Positions 48,104 to 57,207 of a stretch of DNA of 64,000 nt are shown in pieces; the stretch's first letter is position 1, and each line of letters begins with the position of its first letter. Where the stretch lies: positions 1,732,042 to 1,796,041 of the forward strand of contig JAUHWR010000001.1 in NCBI GenBank assembly GCA_030427385.1, given 5' to 3'. The notes under the pieces are model-generated. The model saw only the letters and a list, made by a program, of their open reading frames with translations, searched no databases and had not been told where the DNA came from. The position numbers and the translations under genes were made by a program. The DNA comes from Alphaproteobacteria bacterium (GTDB lineage: Bacteria > Pseudomonadota > Alphaproteobacteria > Micavibrionales > Micavibrionaceae).

Positions 48104-49549
48104 TTACTGACCTTGTGCTTGTGTAAATCCATTTTCGCCGTCGAATGTATACAGATTTTCAATCTTAATCACATCCAGATCCTGTGCAATTAATTGGTCC
48201 ACCAAATCAAGAATATGCGAATGAAGCATTTTTGTTTTGGCCATATAGCGAAGCCGCCAATGATCACCGCAGAATGTTTCCTCCGCGCCGTCCGGCCATA
48301 CTTTCATGCCGCGATTGGAAATCATCTCCAGATTAAAATTATTGGAGCCGATTTTTTTGGTCATATCGCCCAATTTTTCGGGATTACCCGTCCAATCCAG
48401 ATATATATCACACCCAACCAGCTCTTTTTTCTGGGCTTTAAAGTCACGTACAGGCGGCAAAGTAAGCCCCCCCGCCTTGCCATCACCATAATCCTGAACC
48501 GTCAGGGTTTCCGGCTTTTTGCCAATGCGCTCAATCACCGCAGCGCAGAATTCCGCCGTGCCAACGCGTTTCTTGCTGACGCCTTCGCGGTATATATCGC
48601 CGGTATGAATCCCGTCTTCAATGGTTTTTAACCACGCATTATGCACCTTTGAGGCAATATCATTTTGTCCAATATGAACCAGCATCATGATTGATCCCAA
48701 TAATAATCCCGAGGGATTGGCAATGCCTTCACCCGCAATATCGGGCGCTGTGCCGTGCATGGCTTCAAACATCGCGCATTCTGCGCCAATATTGGCCGAA
48801 ATCCCCAATCCGACGGACCCGGTAATTTCCGCCGCCACATCCGAAATAATATCGCCATATAAATTCTCGGTGACAATCACATCGAATTCTTCCGGCTTCG
48901 CCGCAATCCGCGCCGTACCGATATCAATTATGTAACGCTCCTGCTCAATATCGGGATATTCTTCGCCAATTTCCTGAAATACTTGATAGAACAAGCCGTC
49001 AGCCATTTTCATGATATTATCTTTAATCATGCAAGTAACTTTTTTGCGGTTATTCGCACGGGCATATTCAAAGGCATAACGGATGATCTTTTCCGATCCG
49101 GGGCGTGAAATCAACTTCATCGCTTCGCAGACTGTCTGCGTTTGACGATATTCAATTCCCGCATATAGATCTTCTTCATTTTCGCGAACGATCACAACAT
49201 CCATATTGGCATGGTTGGTTTCAATAAACGGATGAAAAGACGTACAGGGACGTACATTGGCGTACAGCCCCAATGTTTTACGTACCGTCACATTTAAACT
49301 TTTGAAACCTTTGCCGGATGGAGTAAAAATCGGCGCTTTTAAAAAAACGCGTGTTTTGCGAATGGAATCCCACGCCGCCTTTTCAATGCCGTTTTTAACG
49401 CCGCGCTCATATACTTTTTCGCCGATTTCAACTTCTTCAATATCTAATCGCGCCCCTGCTGCTTTCAAAATAGCCAGAGTCGCATCCATAATTTCGGGGC
49501 CAATGCCATCGCCTTTCGCAACGGTAATAGGGGTATTTTCTTTGCTCAT
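48104..49549 (-). CDS. icd: Isocitrate dehydrogenase with C-terminal extension
   Basis: ITVAKGDGIGPEIMDATLAIL; ENEEDLYAGIEYRQT; NLYGDIISDVAAEITGSVGLGISANIG; extra C-terminal ~120 aa domain. Confidence 0.92.
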   Translation of the reverse strand: MSKENTPITVAKGDGIGPEIMDATLAILKAAGARLDIEEVEIGEKVYERGVKNGIEKAAWDSIRKTRVFLKAPIFTPSGKGFKSLNVTVRKTLGLYANVRPCTSFHPFIETNHANMDVVIVRENEEDLYAGIEYRQTQTVCEAMKLISRPGSEKIIRYAFEYARANNRKKVTCMIKDNIMKMADGLFYQVFQEIGEEYPDIEQERYIIDIGTARIAAKPEEFDVIVTENLYGDIISDVAAEITGSVGLGISANIGAECAMFEAMHGTAPDIAGEGIANPSGLLLGSIMMLVHIGQNDIASKVHNAWLKTIEDGIHTGDIYREGVSKKRVGTAEFCAAVIERIGKKPETLTVQDYGDGKAGGLTLPPVRDFKAQKKELVGCDIYLDWTGNPEKLGDMTKKIGSNNFNLEMISNRGMKVWPDGAEETFCGDHWRLRYMAKTKMLHSHILDLVDQLIAQDLDVIKIENLYTFDGENGFTQAQGQ

Positions 49550-49773
49550 TTTTGTTCTTTCTTTATCGTCTCAATTTCTTTTATGGCGTATATGTCCCGA
49601 ATCTTAAATAATACAACCAGGTTAATCACAATTACAAAATAACTACAGAGGATTTTCCACCCATAATCACGGCCAAAATCCTGCGGCGACCAAATCGTAT
49701 AGATCACTACTAATGTCATTAAAACGGTTAAAGCCGCATTAACAAGAATTAAATAATCGATAGATTTACGCAT
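49546..49773 (-). CDS. Small membrane protein
   Basis: Two TM segments; probable start Met14; overlaps nhaA and icd by a few bp. Confidence 0.5.
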   Translation of the reverse strand: MRKSIDYLILVNAALTVLMTLVVIYTIWSPQDFGRDYGWKILCSYFVIVINLVVLFKIRDIYAIKEIETIKKEQK

Positions 49774-51013
49774 GATGAGATTCCAATTTTTGTTTTGGTT
49801 GTGACGGGCCATATCTTAATATGGTATAACCCAGCAATGCAGACAAAATAGACCCGACCAGAACGCCCATACGCACAGAAGCCTGCATCTCAATCCCCGT
49901 ATAAGCCAGCCCGCCAATAAAGAGAGACATGGTAAATCCAATCCCGCATAAGACAGACACGGCATAAAGTTGCCACCAGTTAGCGCCCGCAGGTTTGGGC
50001 GATAATCCCGATTTGATGGTCAAAAATAAAATCGCAAAAATTCCAAGCTGTTTACCTAAAAATAACCCTAAAATAATCCCTAATGTCACCGGATCCAATA
50101 AATCCTTAAGGCCCATCCCTGATAACGGCACGCCCGCATTTGCAAAAGCAAAAATTGGTAACACACCGTAAGCAATCCATGGATGCAGGGCATGCTCTAA
50201 GCGTTTTAACGGACAGGAATGCGGGTCATGATGATCGCGCAGTGGAATAAAAAACGCGGTAACAACCCCCGCCAATGTGGCATGAACACCGGATTTCAGC
50301 ACAGCAATCCATAAAATCATCCCAATTAGAATATAAGGCGCAGATCCCAAAACGCCGCGGCGATTTAATAAAAACAAGCCGAATAACGCTGCCGCCGCAA
50401 ATTTCAATGGCTCTAAATAAACATGATCCGAATAAAATACCGCAATGATAATAATTGCGCCCAAATCATCCATAATCGCAATTGCGGTCAAAAGAATTTT
50501 TAAACTGATCGGCGCGCGCGACCCTACAAGTGCCAAAACGCCCAGCGCAAAAGCAATATCCGTTGCCGCCGGGATCGCCCATCCGCTAATTGCTGCCGGA
50601 TTATCCTGATTAAAAAACCAAAAGATTAATGCCGGTATAGCCATACCACCAATCGCGGCCAGAGCGGGTAATAACGCTCGTGTCCGGCTGGACAGCTCCC
50701 CTTCCATTAATTCGCGCTTAATTTCCAGCCCGACTAAAAAGAAAAAGATCGCCATCAACCCGTCATTGATCCAAAGCAAAACCGGTTTTTGCAGGAAAAA
50801 ATCCTTACCGTAAATATCGGAAAACCCGATTTTAAAGACGCTTTCATTTAAAACGTAATGATAAAGATCGTAAAAATCCGTATTAGCAATAATTAAAGCA
50901 AGCGCTGCAGCGATTACCAAAACAATACCGCCCGCGGCTTCCAAACGAAAGAAATCTTTCAAAATTGCTTTGATTACAACGGGCGTATGGGGAACATGAT
51001 CATTTGATGACAT
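49766..51013 (-). CDS. nhaA: Na+/H+ antiporter NhaA
   Basis: WINDGLMAIFFFLVGLEIKREL; GWAIPAATDIAFALGVLALVG; AIMDDLGAIIIIAVFYS. Confidence 0.96.
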   Translation of the reverse strand: MSSNDHVPHTPVVIKAILKDFFRLEAAGGIVLVIAAALALIIANTDFYDLYHYVLNESVFKIGFSDIYGKDFFLQKPVLLWINDGLMAIFFFLVGLEIKRELMEGELSSRTRALLPALAAIGGMAIPALIFWFFNQDNPAAISGWAIPAATDIAFALGVLALVGSRAPISLKILLTAIAIMDDLGAIIIIAVFYSDHVYLEPLKFAAAALFGLFLLNRRGVLGSAPYILIGMILWIAVLKSGVHATLAGVVTAFFIPLRDHHDPHSCPLKRLEHALHPWIAYGVLPIFAFANAGVPLSGMGLKDLLDPVTLGIILGLFLGKQLGIFAILFLTIKSGLSPKPAGANWWQLYAVSVLCGIGFTMSLFIGGLAYTGIEMQASVRMGVLVGSILSALLGYTILRYGPSQPKQKLESHHA

Positions 51014-51068
51014 GTAAAGAATTATAAAGCTTTTTTAAAAAACAGGTAGCCCCGTTTTAAAAAAAATT

Positions 51069-52814
51069 TTAACGCCCCATTAATCCCATCATCTGTGACA
51101 TATCTGTCCCATTCATTTGCACTTGCCCCTCTGGGGTCAAGGTAATGGTATAACCGCGATAATCACGATTATTGTCATCTTTCTTCTGCTGCCCGAACAT
51201 CTGCATCATACCCAAACCTGCCGTATAATTTTGCATCATTTGTCTAACCTTGGCGGGGGTATTTTCACTTTTGCTCCGCTGATCCATCACTTGCATTAAA
51301 TAATCCATGCCATAGAAACGAACTTCGGTCTCGCCTTCGACTTTCATCTTGGCATCTAAATTCATCCGCCCGATACCATTAACCAATAATAGCCAGATAT
51401 CATTGCCAACATAGGAATCATTGATCTTCAACTTTGTATCGCTCTTCGCCAATAAATTCACGAAATCACCATAATGATCCATAAATATTTTTTCAGGCTT
51501 GGTTTCTGTCGTCTCTGCATTTTCAATCAAGGAAATGACATGATCCATAAATGACTCTGCCGGGAAATCATCCATAGATAGTCCGAAACTGAAATTTTCC
51601 GGAACCAGCTCCTGCGGCGTTTCTCCGCCAAATTCTTCATCAAATTGCTTCATGCCAACATCAATTCCCTTAATGGTATAAGATAAATTAAAGTCAGATG
51701 CATTTTTATCTGTGGTATCAAGGCCGCTTTTAATCGAAATTTCCTCAATGCCGAAATCTTTCACCTTGGAGGGATCATCCGGCGTATTATTTAATTTTGC
51801 CGTAAGCTCCGACATCTTGACATCAATGTCTCCGCGCTCATATCCGTTCACATATAAATCTTTATAGGCTTTGGTAAAAGACAGAAAGTCCATATCCTTA
51901 TTTTGTGCATTTGGTTTTTCCTCGCCTTGCATTGCCGATGCCATCAAGGTGTTATATTCTTTAAAAAACGCGCGATATGCTTCCGGATTAAGCTTCTCTA
52001 AAGACTGCTTAATTAAAAATTCTGAAATATTCACAGTGCCGACTTTTTGGGGCAGGGTAATCAAAATCTGCCCTAACGTGGCATTATATGGCCCTGACCA
52101 TAGATTATTATCATCCGGTTCCATATTTGCCGCCAGATTAACATCGGACAAAACCACCTGAAACGCATCAATATTATCATAATCTTCGCGATATTCTTCG
52201 GGGATATTTACATCCAAAGTCACATTGCGGACATTCCCATTCATTTGCGTGAACATTTGCAAATCTTTATGCCATAACGCCTTGATACCCGTCACACTTG
52301 CAAAGGAAAAGTTCATAAATTCTGTCTGTTCGCCGCCTTTATTGACAATCGCATAAAATGGCTTCTCACCGGTAATAAATTCAACACGAAAAGCCGCGGG
52401 ATCACCCGTCGGACGAACAATTAATCCAATATTATTATAAAATTCAATCGTCTCAAAGCTATCGTCATCATCTGCATTGACCCTTATTCTTTCAGGGAAT
52501 TTAACCTCATAATGCTCCTCGCGCGGATAAACTTTTAATGCGCCCTTGATCTCTATATTTTCAAGCTTTTCACCAATCTCTTCATCTTCAAACATTGTTG
52601 AATATTGCTTAATCAAGGAAATATCCTCGATCATCTTTTTTATTTCCGCGGCGCCTTCCGGTGTAATCGCGGGAATTTCTCCCCCCTCCAATAAAGCCCC
52701 CTCAACAGGCGGTACATACTCAACCTTTTCCTCACGCGTATCACAGCCCGTCAGAATTAAAGTGGTCGCCGTAAATATCATTAATACGGGTAAAAAAAGT
52801 TGTTGGAAACGCAT
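51069..52814 (-). CDS. Large hypothetical lipoprotein
   Basis: Signal peptide with lipobox TLILTGCDT; 581 aa. Confidence 0.65.
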   Translation of the reverse strand: MRFQQLFLPVLMIFTATTLILTGCDTREEKVEYVPPVEGALLEGGEIPAITPEGAAEIKKMIEDISLIKQYSTMFEDEEIGEKLENIEIKGALKVYPREEHYEVKFPERIRVNADDDDSFETIEFYNNIGLIVRPTGDPAAFRVEFITGEKPFYAIVNKGGEQTEFMNFSFASVTGIKALWHKDLQMFTQMNGNVRNVTLDVNIPEEYREDYDNIDAFQVVLSDVNLAANMEPDDNNLWSGPYNATLGQILITLPQKVGTVNISEFLIKQSLEKLNPEAYRAFFKEYNTLMASAMQGEEKPNAQNKDMDFLSFTKAYKDLYVNGYERGDIDVKMSELTAKLNNTPDDPSKVKDFGIEEISIKSGLDTTDKNASDFNLSYTIKGIDVGMKQFDEEFGGETPQELVPENFSFGLSMDDFPAESFMDHVISLIENAETTETKPEKIFMDHYGDFVNLLAKSDTKLKINDSYVGNDIWLLLVNGIGRMNLDAKMKVEGETEVRFYGMDYLMQVMDQRSKSENTPAKVRQMMQNYTAGLGMMQMFGQQKKDDNNRDYRGYTITLTPEGQVQMNGTDMSQMMGLMGR

Positions 52815-52899
52815 GGAATAAGTGCCTTTTTCTTGTAGTCATTGCTTTTAACTCTATACTCTTTTATCAAAGGATTTTTCTGTTGACCAGAGCGAAAGC

Positions 52900-55689
52900 G
52901 TGATGAAACGTAATTTTTACCTGCCCAAAGATGACAAACAGCTCATCACCGCCTGCCTCGGCCCAACCAATACAGGAAAAACCACTTATGCGCTGGAACG
53001 TATGCTCAGCTATAATAGCGGTGTCATTGGCTTTCCCCTGCGTTTGCTCGCGCGTGAAAATTATGATCGCGTGGTAAAGGAAAAGGGTGTTTCTGCGGTG
53101 GCGTTGGTCACGGGGGAGGAAAAGATTATTCCCGCGAATGCCAGATATTTCCTATGCACCGTCGAAGCCATGCCGATGGAACGCGATTTTGACTTTCTCG
53201 CTATCGATGAAATCCAGCTCTGCGCGGATCCGGAGCGTGGACATATCTTCACGGATCGCCTGCTACGCGCCCGCGGCACGCATGAAACCATGTTTCTCGG
53301 CGCGGAAACCATCCGCAATATTATCCGCGCGCTCGTGCCGGATGCCACATTTACCACCCGTCCGCGCCTGTCTGAGCTAACATATACCGGGTTTAAGAAA
53401 CTCTCACGCCTCCCCAAACGCAGCGCCGTTGTGGCCTTTTCGATTGATGACGTTTATCGCTATGCCGAATTAATCCGCCGTCACCGCGGCGGTACGGCAA
53501 TTGTTCTTGGCGCCCTCAGCCCGCGCGCCCGCAATGCACAGGTTGAACTATATCAATCCGGCGAGGTTGATTTCATGGTCGCCACTGATGCGATCGGTAT
53601 GGGGCTGAATATGGATATCAACCATATTGCCCTTGCAGCCACCCGTAAATATGACGGCCACCGCGCCCGCGAATTAACCGCCGCCGAGCTTGCCCAAATT
53701 GCGGGTCGCGCGGGACGTGCCAAACGCGATGGCACCTTTGGCATTACCGGCGCGGTTCATAATCTCGATCTGGAAACAATTGAGTCCATCAAGCTGAATA
53801 CCTTCCCCCCACTGGAAAAAATTATCTGGCGTAATCACGATCTGGATTTCCGCTCCTTAGGCGCTTTAATTAAGTCTCTGGAACGAAAGTCCGACTCCCC
53901 CTACCTCACAAAGGGACGCGCCAGCGATGATTACATCACCCTAACCGCTCTTGCCGAACAAAGCGCCGTCAAGGCAGTGGCCACCACCCCGGATATTATT
54001 CGTCTTTTATGGGATACCTGCCAGATTCCTGATTTCCGCAAAACGCTTTCTGATACGCACCAAGCCTTAATCGCGGAAATATTCTTTAAATTATTGGACG
54101 GCGATCTTCCCCCCGATTGGGTTCAAAAACAAATCCGCCGTCTTGATGATACCGAGGGCGATGTTGACAGCCTGATGACGCGCATTGCCCATATCCGCAC
54201 CTGGACATTTATCACCCACCGCGCGGGCTGGCTGGCTGATCCTGAAAACTGGCAAAGACAGACCCGCGCCGTGGAGGATAAACTCTCCGACGCCCTGCAC
54301 GAAGCCCTAACGCGGCGCTTTGTTGACCGCCGTACGTCTATTTTGGTAAAAGCCATGGAAGAGAAGGGTGACCTTCTTGCCGGCATCCGCAGCAACGGCG
54401 ATGTTATCGTGGAAGGTGAAAAAATTGGCACTTTGAGCGGTTTTCGCTTTATACCTGATGACAATAGTGGCGGAAATGAGTATAAAGCAGTTATGAGCGC
54501 GGCGCGCTCTGCATTAAAACAGGAAATTGGACGACGCATGAGTGATATGTTAACCGCAGAAAACACGCAGTTTCGACTGCAGGAAAACGGCGATATTTTT
54601 TATCAATCCCAGCCTTCAAACCCTCTACCGGGTCAAAAAATTGCCGCCTTAAAAAAGGGCGCGACCCTGTATGCACCCGATATTTCTATCCATGATACTG
54701 ATCTCCTACAAGATACCGATAAAACCGCGCTCCAACAAAAAATAAAGGAGGCGATGACCTCCCATATTCACACAATTCTTGAAAGCTTGATCGCGCTTCC
54801 GCAAAATAATGATGATGTGGCCCCCGCCGTACGCGGCATTGCTCACCAACTCCATGAAGATCTCGGCATTATGCCGCGCCAAAAATTATCTGATCTGATT
54901 GCCGGACTGGATGCTGATGGCCGCCGTACGCTTCGCCAAAAGGGTGTACGCCTCGGCCCGATCCTTGCATTTATGCCGCTTTTGGGTAAACCCGCCGCTG
55001 TACGTCTGCGGGCGATGCTCTGGTCACTCTGGAATGATAAACCCCTTCCCGCATCCGTCCCCCGTGATGGCAGCGTTTCCGAAGTAGTTGATGTGAAACA
55101 AATTGACCGCCGCTATTACCAATCCATCGGCTATCCTGTTTATGGCGCCCGCGCCATCCGCGCCGATATGCTGGATCGTCTGGTCTGCGAGATTTATGAC
55201 ACCGCCAAGGACGGAAAATTCGAGGCACAACATAAGATGGCGGAATGGCTCGGTTGCCCCATCGCCGAACTTTATGACATTCTAACCGATCTTGGGCATA
55301 AAAAGATCCACGATCCCGCCGAGCAACCGGCCATAGACGCGCAGGAACAACCAGCCACCACAGAAATACAGGCCGATATCACAACACCGGAAGAGGAAAA
55401 GTCAGAAACTCCTGAAACAACTACGGCGCAGAACGCCGAAACTAAGGAGGCCGACGCTAAAGCCAATAAAGCCGAGGTCAAAAAACTCGCTCTGGCTACA
55501 TTTGCTCTTAAAAAAGGCACTGCCGCGGCGCGCCCGCCTGCGAAAACCCAATCACAACAGCAGCGTCCGTTTAAAAAGAAATCACAGGCGACGAAACAAC
55601 CGTATAACAAGCCGGCCATGTCCGCCAAAGCCAAACAATCCGACGAAGATAATCCCTTCGCGATCCTAAAACAGCTTAAAGGCAAATAA
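52900..55689 (+). CDS. SUV3-like superfamily 2 helicase
   Basis: ACLGPTNTGKTTYALERML; LLAREN; AIDEIQLCADPERGHIFTDRLLRARG; ATDAIGMGLNMDI; AELAQIAGRAGRAKRDG. Confidence 0.93.
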   Translation: MMKRNFYLPKDDKQLITACLGPTNTGKTTYALERMLSYNSGVIGFPLRLLARENYDRVVKEKGVSAVALVTGEEKIIPANARYFLCTVEAMPMERDFDFLAIDEIQLCADPERGHIFTDRLLRARGTHETMFLGAETIRNIIRALVPDATFTTRPRLSELTYTGFKKLSRLPKRSAVVAFSIDDVYRYAELIRRHRGGTAIVLGALSPRARNAQVELYQSGEVDFMVATDAIGMGLNMDINHIALAATRKYDGHRARELTAAELAQIAGRAGRAKRDGTFGITGAVHNLDLETIESIKLNTFPPLEKIIWRNHDLDFRSLGALIKSLERKSDSPYLTKGRASDDYITLTALAEQSAVKAVATTPDIIRLLWDTCQIPDFRKTLSDTHQALIAEIFFKLLDGDLPPDWVQKQIRRLDDTEGDVDSLMTRIAHIRTWTFITHRAGWLADPENWQRQTRAVEDKLSDALHEALTRRFVDRRTSILVKAMEEKGDLLAGIRSNGDVIVEGEKIGTLSGFRFIPDDNSGGNEYKAVMSAARSALKQEIGRRMSDMLTAENTQFRLQENGDIFYQSQPSNPLPGQKIAALKKGATLYAPDISIHDTDLLQDTDKTALQQKIKEAMTSHIHTILESLIALPQNNDDVAPAVRGIAHQLHEDLGIMPRQKLSDLIAGLDADGRRTLRQKGVRLGPILAFMPLLGKPAAVRLRAMLWSLWNDKPLPASVPRDGSVSEVVDVKQIDRRYYQSIGYPVYGARAIRADMLDRLVCEIYDTAKDGKFEAQHKMAEWLGCPIAELYDILTDLGHKKIHDPAEQPAIDAQEQPATTEIQADITTPEEEKSETPETTTAQNAETKEADAKANKAEVKKLALATFALKKGTAAARPPAKTQSQQQRPFKKKSQATKQPYNKPAMSAKAKQSDEDNPFAILKQLKGK

Positions 55690-56129
55690 TGGGGCAGAAT
55701 TCCTCACCCATAACATCCATAGCAAAGAAGGGATCTCCTCTTTGCACCTTAGCTTGCGTGTGTTTATTTATCTGCTTACTCTTCACGCCTCATGCATCCC
55801 CGCTCAATGCCGCTGAATTTTCCGGTAAATACCTTTTGCAAATTTGCTCCAGCGATAAAACAGGCGCGGAAATGGTTCCGGGGGGGCATACGGCATGCCA
55901 ATCTTATATTGCGGGCATTATTGACTATCATAATTTAATTAAATCTCTCAAAACCGCGCCAGGACTGGATTTTTGTATCCCTGCCGATACGCAATTATCC
56001 CTTATTCAACAGGGAGTTGTAATATATCTGTTGAAAAATGGACAGCATGACGATTTTATTGCTTCCCCGGCGGTCGCAATTGCGCTAAACCAGATGTACC
56101 CATGCAAGAAGAAGCGCCGACAAAAGTAG
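55689..56129 (+). CDS. Rap1a/Tai-like immunity-fold protein
   Basis: FSGKYLLQICSS...CQSYIAGIIDYHN...LDFCIPADTQLSLIQQGVVIYLLKN...AIALNQMYPC matches Rap1a Cys/motif spacing. Confidence 0.65.
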   Translation: MGQNSSPITSIAKKGSPLCTLACVCLFICLLFTPHASPLNAAEFSGKYLLQICSSDKTGAEMVPGGHTACQSYIAGIIDYHNLIKSLKTAPGLDFCIPADTQLSLIQQGVVIYLLKNGQHDDFIASPAVAIALNQMYPCKKKRRQK

Positions 56130-56704
56130 ATCCCCCCCCACCAAAGGATGAAATTAAAAATTTCCCTGATGAAATGGGCGTGCCTATGGATGAAAATTGG
56201 GCGGATTATTCTAAATTTGAGCGTAACCCAAAAGATTCAAAAACAATGGCGCGTATTTGGTCGATTTTTTCTGCGCGTCTATTTCCAGTTCTCAGCCTAT
56301 CTTACGTTGCGTCGGTTTTGGGGATTTGCCTCAATAACGGCACGCATTTCCTGACCGATGGTAATGCCCATTTTATGGCGCTGATCATCACCATGTGGGT
56401 TGGCATTGCCCCCTTTACATGGACATGTATGCGCGCCACAATCGGCGAATTCGAGGATCAGGCCAATACATGGTATCTATGGATTGCCGGCCTACAGGGG
56501 CTATGCGGCCTTGCCTTTTACTTCATGTTCCCGACTAATCTCGGACCATGGCTATGGGGCTTTCAATCTTTTTTTGTGGCATCAATTCCCATTCATATTG
56601 TGGTCTATATATTCTTTATGGCCCGCGCTATGCCATCGGTTATGACATGGCCGCTTAGCTTGATTGGTATTATATTTATGGTCTATGGCATCCTTTTCGC
56701 CTAA
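56102..56704 (+). CDS. Hypothetical multi-TM membrane protein
   Basis: 200 aa, about 4 TM segments, overlaps the previous gene. Confidence 0.55.
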   Translation: MQEEAPTKVDPPPPKDEIKNFPDEMGVPMDENWADYSKFERNPKDSKTMARIWSIFSARLFPVLSLSYVASVLGICLNNGTHFLTDGNAHFMALIITMWVGIAPFTWTCMRATIGEFEDQANTWYLWIAGLQGLCGLAFYFMFPTNLGPWLWGFQSFFVASIPIHIVVYIFFMARAMPSVMTWPLSLIGIIFMVYGILFA

Positions 56705-56784
56705 AAAGATCTCTTGCCAAACAAGCCCGCATCCGTCTATAAGTCCCCTAGATTTAACTTATGATTTTAAATATGGAGATTTTT

Positions 56785-57201
56785 ATGCAACGCACTTTTT
56801 CAATTATCAAACCTGACGCCACAAAACGTAATCTGACCGGCGCGATCAATCAACGCTTCGAAGAAAACGGTCTGCGTATCGTCGCGCAAAAACGCATCCG
56901 TATGAGCGAAGAGCAAGCCAAAGGCTTTTATGCCGAGCATGCTGAGCGTCCTTTCTACGGTTCTCTTGTCAGCTTTATGACATCAGGCCCCGTGGTTATC
57001 CAAGTTTTGGAAGGCGATGATGCCATTGCCAAAAATCGTAAAATCATGGGCGCAACTAACCCGGAAAATGCCGATGCCGGCACCATCCGTAAGGATTTCG
57101 CCGAAAGCATGGAAGCCAATTCCGTTCACGGTTCCGATTCACCTGAAAGCGCGACACGCGAAATTTCTTTCTTCTTTAAAGATGATGAAATCGTTGGCTA
57201 A
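56785..57201 (+). CDS. ndk: Nucleoside diphosphate kinase
   Basis: [52 protein letters not shown]. Confidence 0.97.
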   Translation: MQRTFSIIKPDATKRNLTGAINQRFEENGLRIVAQKRIRMSEEQAKGFYAEHAERPFYGSLVSFMTSGPVVIQVLEGDDAIAKNRKIMGATNPENADAGTIRKDFAESMEANSVHGSDSPESATREISFFFKDDEIVG

Positions 57202-57207
57202 TACCTA

